Below are positions 1-9,258 of a DNA stretch of 64,000 nucleotides, piece by piece. The notes under the pieces were generated by a model, which saw only the letters and a program-made list of their open reading frames with translations, was not told the origin of the DNA and made no database searches. This DNA comes from UBA11524 sp963590165 (GTDB taxonomy: Bacteria > Bacillota > Clostridia > Christensenellales > Aristaeellaceae). The stretch spans positions 3,763-67,762 of the forward strand of contig CAVANO010000043.1 of the NCBI GenBank assembly GCA_963590165.1. Direction: 5' to 3'. The translations under genes and the position numbers were made by a program. Within the stretch, counting starts at the first letter, position 1. Each line of letters starts with the position of its first letter.

Positions 1-704
1 AGCGCTGCCATGTGGGCGCGGATTTGGTGCGTTCTGCCGGTGACGAGATGCACCTCGATGCGGCTGATGCTGCCGCCCTGCTCGAGCGTCTCGTATTCAG
101 TGACAATCGGGCGAGCACCGGGGATAGGAGTGTCATGGATGGTGACATGCGCTGCTTCGGCATCTTTACGCAGATAGGCACGGCAGACAGCTTTCGGCGG
201 CTTCATTATGCCGCGGACAAGGCAGATGTAGCGCTTGTCAAGTGTGCGGTGCAGGAAGACATCCTCCAGAATGCGAGCAGCTTCGGCATTTTTTGCGAAG
301 AGAATTAGCCCGCACGTCTGATTATCCAGCCGGTGGCATGCCTTTGGGGCATAAGCATTTGGATTGCTCCGGCGGACATAACGGGTCGCCAGATCCGTCA
401 GCGTCACGCCGCCCTTGCTGTCCGGCTCGACGCTAATGCCGGCGCGCTTATTGATGAGCAGCACATCGTTATCCTCATAGACGATGGCAAGCGGCTCGGC
501 AGCCTCTTCCATGCAGAATACATCGATTTGCTGACCGGTGATTACGCGCACATCTGCCTTCACACGCTTGCCATTAAGCTTAACATCGCGATGAGCAAAG
601 GCGGATTGCATGGCTCGAGCAGACAGCTCAGGCAGAAAACGGCGGATGCACGCATCGATCCGCAGTCCGTCCGCGGCGGAATCGGTCTGAAAGGAATATT
701 TCAT
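1..704 (-). CDS. RluA-family 23S/tRNA pseudouridine synthase, partial (3' end outside window)
   Basis: Converts uridine to pseudouridine in structured RNA. Reading down from ATG at 704, an S4-like RNA-binding segment comes first (about residues 13-60, RIDACIRRFLPELSARAM followed by VKLNGKRV). The RluA catalytic domain follows, with the HRLD motif carrying the catalytic Asp (HRLDNQTCGLILFAKN), and then the family motif VTGRTHQIRAH near the window edge. About 234 residues are visible, so 60 or so are probably missing. It is the last visible gene of a minus-strand run; its ATG lies 12 bases beyond the stop of the secreted gene at 717-1487. The family is clear, but the RNA target site cannot be told from sequence. 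Confidence 0.9.
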   Translation of the reverse strand, partial: MKYSFQTDSAADGLRIDACIRRFLPELSARAMQSAFAHRDVKLNGKRVKADVRVITGQQIDVFCMEEAAEPLAIVYEDNDVLLINKRAGISVEPDSKGGVTLTDLATRYVRRSNPNAYAPKACHRLDNQTCGLILFAKNAEAARILEDVFLHRTLDKRYICLVRGIMKPPKAVCRAYLRKDAEAAHVTIHDTPIPGARPIVTEYETLEQGGSISRIEVHLVTGRTHQIRAHMAA

Positions 705-716
705 AGATGCTCCAAA

Positions 717-1487
717 TTACAGCTCATCGAGCAACGTTTCCATGGAGATCGGCACAAGGAGAATGCCGGCTTCCGGCTGGGCAACGGTGTTTTCCAGCAG
801 ATAGAAGACCGGATTGCCACCTTCATCGAGGTAAAAATCCTCTTCCGGGTAGAAGACAGCCTCCAGCACCTCAAGCGTCAGATCATCGTAGAAGGCAATT
901 TCTCCTTCCTCCATCCACTCGGTCAGCTGCTCCCAAACCAGATTGCGCACAAGGTTATCTGCTTTGGCGGTTTGGCGCTCCTCCAGCCATGTATCCGTCT
1001 TATCTTCCTGCGTGAGAATGCCCAGCAGATACGGCAGACTGATGATTTCGCCGGCGCGGCTGCCCGTCAGTGCAAACACGTGTCCGGTGATGGTGGTTGA
1101 CTCGCTTGACGGTCGCTGGACGTGCTTCGTGACGAGGATGGACAGGTAATCCGCCGTCTGGCAGGTTACCTCGTACGTCACATCGACAATGGTTGCCGAC
1201 TCCGCGCCGTCCGTCAAACCGGCGTTCATGGGCGCCTCAAAGGCGAGCGTGTCCTCGGCGGTATAGGTGTAGGTCGTGTTGAACATGGCAGCAACCTGGT
1301 CATCGCCGAAAAGCTGCGGGTAGCGGAAGCGGTAGATGTAGGTTGCGGTTGATTCGTCCGCGCCTTCCGGATAGATGTATTCGCCGGTCAGGTCAGCGGA
1401 AAACTGATAGCTATCAGCAAGCGCAGAAAGCATCAGCAGGGAAGTCAGCAACGTAAGCAGGAGCAGGAAACGGATCACCTTATTCAT
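717..1487 (-). CDS. Secreted DUF3298/DUF4163-like protein (RsiV/PdaC-type domain)
   Basis: A 256-residue protein with a clear signal peptide (residues 1-25, leucine-rich, ending SALADS) and no other membrane segment, so probably exported. The body has the alternating beta pattern and late acidic segment (FYPEEDFYLDEGGNPVFYL, then a buried strand near the end) typical of the DUF3298 fold found in anti-sigma RsiV and deacetylase PdaC; the cytoplasmic and enzyme parts of those proteins are absent. It is translationally coupled to the flavoprotein gene upstream: its ATG overlaps that gene's TGA as ATGA. SD AAGGAGAG precedes the start. The role is unknown; cell-envelope binding or sensing is a guess from the fold. 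Confidence 0.6.
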   Translation of the reverse strand: MNKVIRFLLLLTLLTSLLMLSALADSYQFSADLTGEYIYPEGADESTATYIYRFRYPQLFGDDQVAAMFNTTYTYTAEDTLAFEAPMNAGLTDGAESATIVDVTYEVTCQTADYLSILVTKHVQRPSSESTTITGHVFALTGSRAGEIISLPYLLGILTQEDKTDTWLEERQTAKADNLVRNLVWEQLTEWMEEGEIAFYDDLTLEVLEAVFYPEEDFYLDEGGNPVFYLLENTVAQPEAGILLVPISMETLLDEL

Positions 1488-2353
1488 GCGTTCTCTCCTT
1501 GAGCAGATTTGAGATCAGCAGAGGCGCTGATAGCGGCAATGTTGCCTTCACCGACTGCCTTTGCAATCTGGAACGGCTGTCCGGTGCAGTCGCCGCAGGC
1601 GTAGATATGCGGTAGATTCGTCGCCATCTGCCGGTCAACCTTGATGAATGCACCGTCAAGCGCAACGCCGGGCAGCAGTGTATCCAGCACCATGGTCGGG
1701 CGGAAGATGAATACGCCGTCATAAGGGAATGCGCCATGGTCAGTTGCCAGCACGATTTGGTTGTTTTCGCGGCGCAGCGATAGTGGACGTTCATCACGCA
1801 GACGGAAGACGTTTTGGGGGGGCAGATCGTGGCGTGCAAGCATGTAATAATCCACCTCGCTCGCCAGTGTTGCAAGATATTCAGCCTCTTCAATGCCGCC
1901 GTGCCATGCAGACAGGACAGCGATGCGTTTGCCGCGGTAGAACATGCCGTCGCATGTGCCGCACCAGCTGACACCCTGCCCGAGCAGCTCATTTTCGCCG
2001 GGCAGCAGCTTCGGGCGCGCAGCCCCTGCTGCCAGTACAAGCGCACGGCTCTCGATGATGTCGTTGCCGATGAGTGTCATGCATCCGCCATCGGTGAGCA
2101 TGATTTGACGTGCTGGCTGCTCAATGATTTCCGTGCCGAGCTCAACCGCTTGAGCACGAAAAATGCGTAGCAACGCCTTGCCGCTGACATGCGGAAGCCC
2201 GGGATAGTTGTCGATACGCTCTGCGCGGAGCAGCCAGCTCGTGTCGGACTGCGCACAGGCGACAACCGTATGCAAACCGCGCTGACGGGCAGTAATGGCG
2301 CAGCTCCACGCGGCAGGTCCGGCGCCGATGATGAGTAGGTCGCAGGCAGACAT
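1484..2353 (-). CDS. Thioredoxin-reductase-like flavoprotein, NADPH-binding motifs absent (FFTR-like)
   Basis: 289 residues, the usual low-molecular-weight thioredoxin reductase length. The N-terminal FAD site is GAGPAA (residues 10-15), the redox pair is C131-GT-C134 in WCGTCDG, and the C-terminal FAD motif is YACGDCTGQPFQIAKA. The region that should hold the NADPH P-loop (usually GGGDSA followed by EEA) reads SAWHGGIEEA around residues 148-156, and the HRRxxFRA 2'-phosphate motif is missing. Clostridial ferredoxin-dependent flavin thioredoxin reductases (FFTR) are known to lack these motifs, so reduced ferredoxin may be the donor. A thioredoxin gene lies 3.5 kb upstream on the same strand. 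SD AGGAGGG precedes ATG 2353. Donor and partner are inferred. Confidence 0.8.
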   Translation of the reverse strand: MSACDLLIIGAGPAAWSCAITARQRGLHTVVACAQSDTSWLLRAERIDNYPGLPHVSGKALLRIFRAQAVELGTEIIEQPARQIMLTDGGCMTLIGNDIIESRALVLAAGAARPKLLPGENELLGQGVSWCGTCDGMFYRGKRIAVLSAWHGGIEEAEYLATLASEVDYYMLARHDLPPQNVFRLRDERPLSLRRENNQIVLATDHGAFPYDGVFIFRPTMVLDTLLPGVALDGAFIKVDRQMATNLPHIYACGDCTGQPFQIAKAVGEGNIAAISASADLKSAQGENA

Positions 2354-2365
2354 GGTGCCCTCCTG

Positions 2366-4147
2366 TCAGTTGGTGTAGGTATAGCGCGCAACGCACCAAG
2401 GCATGCCGCTATACATGCCATATGCATCGCAGTAGATGCTGTAGGATTGGCCGACTTCCCACGTAGTCGAGGACTTGTTCTCCAAAACGACTGGACGGCT
2501 TGTGCCGTCATCGCTGCAGTAAACGATCGCCATCTGCGGCTTTGTGCTGATGATTTCTGAGATTGTGCCGACAGCGAGATAAATCTGCTGCTTTTCGGCG
2601 CGCACGGTGATATTCGATACAAGCTCGGAATATTCCGCAGAGCTGTTCAGCGGCCATGCCTTGCGCGTGTAGGCATCCTGATCGGGAACGTAGTAGATGG
2701 TGTAGTCCACGCGTGATGTTTTCAGACCAGGGTAGGAGGCGGTGATAGTGATGGTGTTATCGCCGATTTTGTCGAAAATCGCCACAAAGCTGAATTCGCC
2801 GGTCGTATCAAGCTCGGTGATGTCAAGGTCGGAATGGCTCGTGAGCACATCAACGGTAGCGCCGATCTTCGTGGTGGCGGTCATTTCGAGGGTGGATTTG
2901 CTGGTTGAGGAGTACGTTGTGACGGCAAGGTCAAGCGGAATCTCCTGCACTTCGCGGTAGAGTATCAGCTCAAGCTTCGTTTCACGGCAGTACGGCGCAC
3001 GGACGACAATGTTGAATATGTTGTCGCCGATCGGCTGAACGGTGGCGTTGTAGACGAGCAGGCCGTCCTCGCTGACCGTGTCGGACACGTCTACCTCGTT
3101 GATGGTGACGGTTGAGCCGGCACGAACTTGCAGGTTTACGGAATACATGGCGGTCGTGACCTCGCTGCGCAGCGTCTCTGGCGAAACGAGCGAGACAGGG
3201 CTGGCGGGAATGGTGATGTCATATTCAATGGGATCAAGTGCCTGCTGACGGCCGTTCGCTGTCTTGAGGTATGCCTTGAGCGTGACATGCATGACGGCTT
3301 CGTTTTCCGTGATGCTCGGCAGATCGTTGTACCAGAGGTAATCCGGAATTTCGATGGTCGCAAAGCCGTCAACTACCTGATAAGTCGACTGCATGGGTGA
3401 CCCGACATAAATTTGCTGACCGTCCTCGCCGGGGATGAGGATGGTGTGCGCCGTCAGATCATCGACAATGCTGGGCGTAACAATCGCTGTTGAAGTCGAT
3501 GCGGTCTGAATCAGCCCGAAATTCGAGGCGATAAAGAAACCCGCAACGCCCAGAACACCGACAGCAAGCAGCGCGATCAGCACATGCAGCATCCGGCGAA
3601 ACCCCTTGCCGTGTGTACGGTACGTCTTCATTTCGTTCATGCGCGGCGGTGCGACAGGCACGGTGTTCTCCTGTAACGCGGCAACAAGCGGATCATAGTC
3701 ACGCGTATCATGCCAGAGCTTGGGCACAGGGACAACCTGATCCGCAATTGCGGCAGATGCCTCCTGGTCGACATTGATCGCTTTGACGCGGCCTGCATGG
3801 GCGTTTTCAAGTGAATCACGCGAGGAATGCATGTGGATGGTAGTTGTACCGCTGGCTGTATTTCGAAATGCAGCCTCCTGACGAAGCTGTTCAAGCTGCT
3901 GCGCACCGCGCCGCTTGCGTTCCTTTAATTCGGACATGTCGGTGGCAAGCTCATCGCGCCGGTCGTTCGATTCGTCAACCGCGCCGTCCTCATCGACATG
4001 GACATATACCTTGGGTTGCTTGTCTTCGCGCTTGAATTGCTCCTGCCAGGAAGGCTTTTCCGCAGTATCGGCTGACAGCGCCGCGCCGCAGCGGATGCAA
4101 TTGGGCAAAGAGGCGCGGTTCCATTGACCGCATTGCGGACATTTCAT
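2366..4147 (-). CDS. Zinc-ribbon, single-span membrane protein with large extracytoplasmic Ig-like region
   Basis: 593 residues from ATG 4147, chosen because AAAGGAG sits 8 bases upstream; a longer TTG frame has no ribosome site. Residues 3-20 form a C-x2-C...C-x2-C zinc ribbon (C3, C6, C17, C20). A charged, probably helical stretch follows (about 30-95, ELKERKRRGAQQLEQLRQEA), then one membrane segment near 187-211. About 380 residues of beta-rich sequence probably lie outside the cell, with repeated strand patterns such as GSTVTINEVDVS and GDNTITITASYPG resembling Ig-like or cadherin-like modules, and a final SH3-like tail. Many clostridial proteins pair a zinc ribbon with a membrane span, but this one has no assigned function. 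It lies between the LCP and flavoprotein genes. Confidence 0.7.
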   Translation of the reverse strand: MKCPQCGQWNRASLPNCIRCGAALSADTAEKPSWQEQFKREDKQPKVYVHVDEDGAVDESNDRRDELATDMSELKERKRRGAQQLEQLRQEAAFRNTASGTTTIHMHSSRDSLENAHAGRVKAINVDQEASAAIADQVVPVPKLWHDTRDYDPLVAALQENTVPVAPPRMNEMKTYRTHGKGFRRMLHVLIALLAVGVLGVAGFFIASNFGLIQTASTSTAIVTPSIVDDLTAHTILIPGEDGQQIYVGSPMQSTYQVVDGFATIEIPDYLWYNDLPSITENEAVMHVTLKAYLKTANGRQQALDPIEYDITIPASPVSLVSPETLRSEVTTAMYSVNLQVRAGSTVTINEVDVSDTVSEDGLLVYNATVQPIGDNIFNIVVRAPYCRETKLELILYREVQEIPLDLAVTTYSSTSKSTLEMTATTKIGATVDVLTSHSDLDITELDTTGEFSFVAIFDKIGDNTITITASYPGLKTSRVDYTIYYVPDQDAYTRKAWPLNSSAEYSELVSNITVRAEKQQIYLAVGTISEIISTKPQMAIVYCSDDGTSRPVVLENKSSTTWEVGQSYSIYCDAYGMYSGMPWCVARYTYTN

Positions 4148-4176
4148 TCGGGAAACTCCTTTCAAGGAAGAGAAGA

Positions 4177-5124
4177 TCAGAAGTCCAGCGAATCGTCCTC
4201 ATCACTGTCATCGATAACAAGCCAGCCGCTGTTGAGGAACGTTGCCATGTCTTCGCGGCTCATTTCCCAGTCGATTTCCTGTACAGCCATGCCAGCGTAG
4301 GAAATGGCATGCACGGCATCATCCTGCGGAATGCGCAGTTCCTCAATGACGCAGGTGCGCAGCTTGAGGCAGTATTCCATGGCGCTGATCATATCATCAA
4401 GCGTCATATTTGTTTGCATGTTGTTCTTCATGATGACATCGACGAGGTCACGTGCCTGATCGTACGTGAAGGAACGGCACTGATCTGCCAGGGTGGACAT
4501 AACCGTACGTGCACGCTGCGTGCGCATGAAGTCACCGCCGCCGCCTGCCTTGCGGATGCGCATGTAAATGACAGCCGCGCGGCCGGTGAAGCGGTACGTG
4601 CCGGCCTGCCCCATGCTCGGCGAAGTCTGGTCGGCATCGAGCGGATAGCGGCGCAGGTAGGCAGCCTCAGAGGCGTTGACCGTAATGTCAACGCCGCCGA
4701 GATAGTCGATGATGTTGGCAATCATCTGGAAATTCAGCAGGATGTACTTTTCGATCTTGATACCGAGGTGCTCGCTGATGACCTTGCAGAGCGCTTCGGG
4801 ACCGGAATTGCGGGCAATGTAGTTGATTCGCCCGATGACACCATCCGGACGGACGACTAGTGCATCGCGGATGATCGAGGTGAGCATAATGCGGTGAGAA
4901 ACGGTATCAAGCGATACGATGACGATACCGTCTGTATTGACAAGCTTGTTTGTCCATTGGTCGGAGCAGAGCAGCAGATAATGGTGCAGTCCTTCGCGCG
5001 GCTCTGCGATGCTGTCATAATCGATGGTTTCAATCGGCTGCGGTGTGTCGGCAAGAGCACCTGTCGGCAGGCAGGCGAGCACCATGCAGAGCATCAGCAG
5101 CAGCGAAAATAAGCGCTTCATCAT
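4177..5124 (-). CDS. LytR-CpsA-Psr (LCP) family protein, intact copy
   Basis: LCP enzymes attach glycopolymers such as teichoic acids to peptidoglycan outside the membrane. The 315-residue protein starts with a cleavable signal peptide (residues 1-25, ending TGALADT) rather than the usual membrane anchor. LCP landmarks follow in order: TDGIVIVSLD, SIIRDALV (core Arg), INYIARNSGPEAL, DYLGGVDITVN and the late basic signature RIRK...GDFMRTQRARTV. The C-terminus is strongly acidic (DDSDEDDSLDF). The first 175 or so codons lie in the 4601-5132 copy of a perfect tandem repeat. Its SD (GGAG) survives but the native promoter is now beyond the second copy, so transcription must run through the truncated duplicate or start anew. 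ATG ATG at 5124/5121; the exact start is uncertain by one codon. Confidence 0.85.
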   Translation of the reverse strand: MMKRLFSLLLMLCMVLACLPTGALADTPQPIETIDYDSIAEPREGLHHYLLLCSDQWTNKLVNTDGIVIVSLDTVSHRIMLTSIIRDALVVRPDGVIGRINYIARNSGPEALCKVISEHLGIKIEKYILLNFQMIANIIDYLGGVDITVNASEAAYLRRYPLDADQTSPSMGQAGTYRFTGRAAVIYMRIRKAGGGGDFMRTQRARTVMSTLADQCRSFTYDQARDLVDVIMKNNMQTNMTLDDMISAMEYCLKLRTCVIEELRIPQDDAVHAISYAGMAVQEIDWEMSREDMATFLNSGWLVIDDSDEDDSLDF

Positions 5125-5132
5125 CCATATCT
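4601..5132. repeat. 532-bp perfect tandem direct repeat, copy 1
   Basis: The block 4601-5132 recurs at 5133-5664 with an offset of exactly 532 bases and no difference seen on line-by-line comparison. The flanks diverge at once (4600 g against 5132 t). Only the two bases CC are shared at the junction (4601-4602, 5133-5134, 5665-5666), a microhomology consistent with a slippage or end-joining duplication. Confidence 0.95.
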
Positions 5133-5656
5133 CCGGCCTGCCCCATGCTCGGCGAAGTCTGGTCGGCATCGAGCGGATAGCGGCGCAGGTAGGCAGCCTC
5201 AGAGGCGTTGACCGTAATGTCAACGCCGCCGAGATAGTCGATGATGTTGGCAATCATCTGGAAATTCAGCAGGATGTACTTTTCGATCTTGATACCGAGG
5301 TGCTCGCTGATGACCTTGCAGAGCGCTTCGGGACCGGAATTGCGGGCAATGTAGTTGATTCGCCCGATGACACCATCCGGACGGACGACTAGTGCATCGC
5401 GGATGATCGAGGTGAGCATAATGCGGTGAGAAACGGTATCAAGCGATACGATGACGATACCGTCTGTATTGACAAGCTTGTTTGTCCATTGGTCGGAGCA
5501 GAGCAGCAGATAATGGTGCAGTCCTTCGCGCGGCTCTGCGATGCTGTCATAATCGATGGTTTCAATCGGCTGCGGTGTGTCGGCAAGAGCACCTGTCGGC
5601 AGGCAGGCGAGCACCATGCAGAGCATCAGCAGCAGCGAAAATAAGCGCTTCATCAT
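5133..5656 (-). pseudogene. Truncated duplicate of the LCP gene (5' portion only)
   Basis: This is the second copy of the first 175 or so codons of the LCP gene, base-for-base identical as far as I could compare. It carries the native upstream region: promoter at 5690-5695 and SD AAAGGAG before ATG 5656. At 5133 the frame leaves the LCP sequence after SPSMGQAG. It then reads about 34 unrelated residues out of frame through the start region of the intact copy, stopping at 5030. It lacks the RIRK...RTQRARTV half of the LCP fold and cannot be a working enzyme. It may be a real recent duplication or an assembly artefact. Confidence 0.8.
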
Positions 5657-5664
5657 CCATATCT
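5133..5664. repeat. 532-bp perfect tandem direct repeat, copy 2
   Basis: Second unit of the tandem repeat, directly abutting copy 1. It is the unit joined to the native promoter and 5' leader of the LCP gene; its other end is fused to the ATG region of copy 1. Confidence 0.95.
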
Positions 5665-5689
5665 CCTTTGTTTCGGATATTCCAATTTG

Positions 5690-5695
5690 ATTATA
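5690..5695 (-). promoter_or_regulatory. Promoter -10 box for the LCP locus
   Basis: On the minus strand the sequence reads TGGTATAATC, a perfect TATAAT, 34 bases before the duplicate's ATG at 5656. The -35 region at 17 bp spacing is weak (TTTCTT). Confidence 0.6.
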
Positions 5696-5755
5696 CCATT
5701 TTCTGCAGGGAAAAGAAAGACATAAACCGAAGGGGAGCTTCATTTTTACAATTGC

Positions 5756-5789
5756 GAAAAAAGACTTTCCGCTGAAGGAGCAGAAAGTC
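5756..5789 (-). terminator. Intrinsic terminator after trxA
   Basis: On the minus strand GACTTTCTGC, a 7-base loop, GCGGAAAGTC (arms 5780-5789 and 5763-5772) and a run of T (5756-5762). It ends the rseC-trxA transcript 24 bases after the trxA stop. Confidence 0.85.
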
Positions 5790-5812
5790 CTGCAAAATAG
5801 AAAAAGCCAGCG

Positions 5813-6127
5813 TCACAATGCCTTCTTCACGAAGGATTCCAGCACATTCTTGGGCTGATAACCGACTGCCTTGTCAATCAGCTGACCGTTCTTGAACAGC
5901 AGCAGCGTCGGGATACTCATAATGCCAAAACGAGTGGCAAGTTCGGGACAATGGTCAACATCGACCTTGCCGACGGACAGCGAATCAGTATACTGCGCCG
6001 CAACTTCCGCGACAACCGGCGCAAGCATCCGGCACGGACCACACCATGTCGCCCAGAAATCAATCAGTACTGGGTGATCCTGCGCAATAAAAGCGTCAAA
6101 TTCGTTCTCAGTCAATTCCTTCATCAT
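5813..6127 (-). CDS. trxA: Thioredoxin
   Basis: A small cytoplasmic dithiol reductant that reduces disulfides in ribonucleotide reductase, peroxiredoxins and others. 104 residues, full thioredoxin length. The active site is WCGPC in FWATWCGPCRMLAPV, with the cis-Pro loop SIPTLLLFKNG and the conserved buried Asp in LIDFWA. ATG 6127 was chosen because AAAGGAG lies 8 bases upstream; an in-frame GTG three codons earlier overlaps that ribosome site. It follows the RseC-like gene by 24 bases and shares its promoter and operator-like palindrome. Its likely reductase is the flavoprotein at 1484-2353. Confidence 0.95.
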   Translation of the reverse strand: MMKELTENEFDAFIAQDHPVLIDFWATWCGPCRMLAPVVAEVAAQYTDSLSVGKVDVDHCPELATRFGIMSIPTLLLFKNGQLIDKAVGYQPKNVLESFVKKAL

Positions 6128-6151
6128 CAAAAACACTCCTTTGTAATCAGT

Positions 6152-6586
6152 TTATGCCATCGGCGTATTGTTCGCGATGGCTTCTTTGAGCGGAATGACT
6201 CGCACGAGCTGCGGGTCATAGCGGCCGGACTGCTTTCTGCGCTTTTCGGTTAGCACGAGGATGAAAAGCGGAATCGTCAGTCCGACCACGCCACCGATAG
6301 CGCTTGCCATGACTTCCTGTTCAGGGGCAATCAGCGTGCCGAGCAACATGCCGGCGAAAAGTCCTGCGACAGGAAACAGGTATGCCAGCGCGGAAGCCTT
6401 GACGATGCTGCTATCCGGCAGAGAAACGACGGCCTGGTCGCCAATGGCTGCCTGTCCCTTCACACGGATGACATGCTGTTTTTCGCCGCCGATGCAGGCG
6501 TGGCACTTTTCGCAGTCGCTTGGACGGCAGAAGGTTATTTCAATCGTATCATCGCTGACGGCGGTGACGACCCCTGTTCTTTCCAT
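6152..6586 (-). CDS. rseC: RseC/SoxR-reducing-system-like membrane protein
   Basis: 144 residues. The N-terminal cytoplasmic part has the RseC cysteine cluster CRPSDCEKCHACIGG (about residues 20-34). Two adjacent membrane helices follow (roughly 72-90 and 97-117) and a basic tail EKRRKQSGR. RseC proteins accompany Rnf/Rsx electron-transfer complexes or SoxR reduction in other bacteria; no Rnf genes are in this window. Start ATG 6586 is set by AAGGAGG 7-8 bases upstream rather than by a longer frame. First gene of a two-gene operon with trxA, which points to a redox role. Confidence 0.75.
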   Translation of the reverse strand: MERTGVVTAVSDDTIEITFCRPSDCEKCHACIGGEKQHVIRVKGQAAIGDQAVVSLPDSSIVKASALAYLFPVAGLFAGMLLGTLIAPEQEVMASAIGGVVGLTIPLFILVLTEKRRKQSGRYDPQLVRVIPLKEAIANNTPMA

Positions 6587-6610
6587 GACAAAATACCTCC
6601 TTGGAATCAA

Positions 6611-6629
6611 CTGTGTTATTATAACACAG
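6611..6629. promoter_or_regulatory. 19-bp perfect palindrome over the rseC-trxA -10 box (putative operator)
   Basis: CTGTGTTAT-T-ATAACACAG is a perfect 9-bp inverted repeat around a single central T. It covers the -10 box and likely start point of the redox operon, an ideal place for a repressor. No cognate regulator is visible nearby. Confidence 0.55.
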
Positions 6630-6647
6630 AAAGCATGTGCTCGTCAA
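6618..6647 (-). promoter_or_regulatory. Promoter of rseC-trxA
   Basis: Minus strand: -35 TTGACG (6642-6647), 18-bp spacer, -10 TATAAT (6618-6623). The -10 box lies inside the palindrome at 6611-6629. Confidence 0.75.
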
Positions 6648-6747
6648 ACATGTTTAATATACCCGAAAATCTGCCGGCGGAAACGGAAAACAGCAAAAAT
6701 ACAGAGAAAAAGCGAGAACGGAAAATTGTTTTCTCCGTGTATTGCGC

Positions 6748-6776
6748 TTGACAGAAGAAAAAAAACATGCTATGAT
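6748..6776 (+). promoter_or_regulatory. Promoter of the T-box/aspS-gatC-gatA-gatB operon
   Basis: -35 TTGACA (6748-6753, perfect), 17-bp spacer, -10 TATGAT (6771-6776). Transcription should start near 6783, at the beginning of the T-box leader. Confidence 0.85.
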
Positions 6777-6933
6777 GACCGCAATTCCACAGAGGCGCAA
6801 GCCTCATAAGGCTATGAAGGGCAGCAGTAACCGGAAAGTCGCCTTGCAGAGAGCCGCGATCAGGTGAGAGTGCGGCAGGAGGACATCGGTGAAGAAACAG
6901 CCCTGAGCCGCCGCTCGAACGGCAGCAGATGCC

Positions 6934-6975
6934 GATAGTCAGGAACTGATAGTCAGGAACTGATTGTCAGAAACT
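6934..6975 (+). repeat. Three tandem 14-bp repeats within the T-box linker
   Basis: GATAGTCAGGAACT occurs at 6934-6947 and 6948-6961, followed by GATTGTCAGAAACT at 6962-6975. They lie between stem I and the antiterminator region, so copy number could vary without breaking the core fold. Confidence 0.85.
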
Positions 6976-7094
6976 GCCCAGTAGGTGCGGACGGGTGAAG
7001 CCCGTGACAGCTTCTAGCAATCGCTGAAACGGCTGTTGCGAATGAGGTGCTCCGGTGAAGAACCGGGGAAAATGGGTGGTACCGCGAAGAGAAG

Positions 7095-7133
7095 TCTTTC
7101 GTCCCTGATGAGAGGGAAGAAAGGCGTTTTTTT
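7095..7133 (+). terminator. T-box regulated terminator
   Basis: TCTTTCGTCCCT (7095-7106), 6-base loop, AGGGAAGAAAGG (7113-7124), then GC and seven T. The alternative antiterminator uses the TGGTACCGCG bulge upstream. Confidence 0.9.
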
Positions 7134-7165
7134 ATGGGCAAAAGCCCGTCGAAGGAGGAATTCGT

Positions 7166-9244
<2,079 letters not shown>

Positions 9245-9258
9245 GGAGGATGAGCTGA

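Larger units (their letters stand above)
6783..7133 (+). ncRNA. T-box leader riboswitch, best specifier AAC (Asn)
   Basis: Tandem proof is the T-box sequence TGGTACCGCG (7077-7086) followed by a terminator. Stem I can be drawn: AGGGC (6818-6822) pairs with GCCCT (6900-6904). Above it is an internal loop with the AGTA motif (6826-6829) on the 5' side and GA-AAC-A (6894-6899) on the 3' side, then helices CCG/CGG, GTC/GAC and CCT/AGG. A distal AGAGAGCC...GGTGAGA element lies at about 6849-6875. This places the specifier at AAC, 6896-6898, hence uncharged tRNA-Asn. A GAC (Asp) at 6882-6884 exists but lies in a paired helix. Binding of uncharged tRNA should allow read-through into aspS-gatC. Confidence 0.85.

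Noticed and set aside
333..1100. 255-codon plus-strand frame at the left edge
   Set aside because: It lies over the minus-strand pseudouridine synthase and DUF3298 genes, both supported by motifs.
5030..5743. 237-codon frame as a distinct LCP protein
   Set aside because: Only the first part is LCP; after the repeat junction it is out-of-frame sequence, so it is a truncated duplicate.
6882..6884. GAC as the T-box specifier (Asp)
   Set aside because: It sits in a helix pairing with GTC at about 6838-6840, whereas AAC at 6896-6898 lies in the loop facing AGTA.
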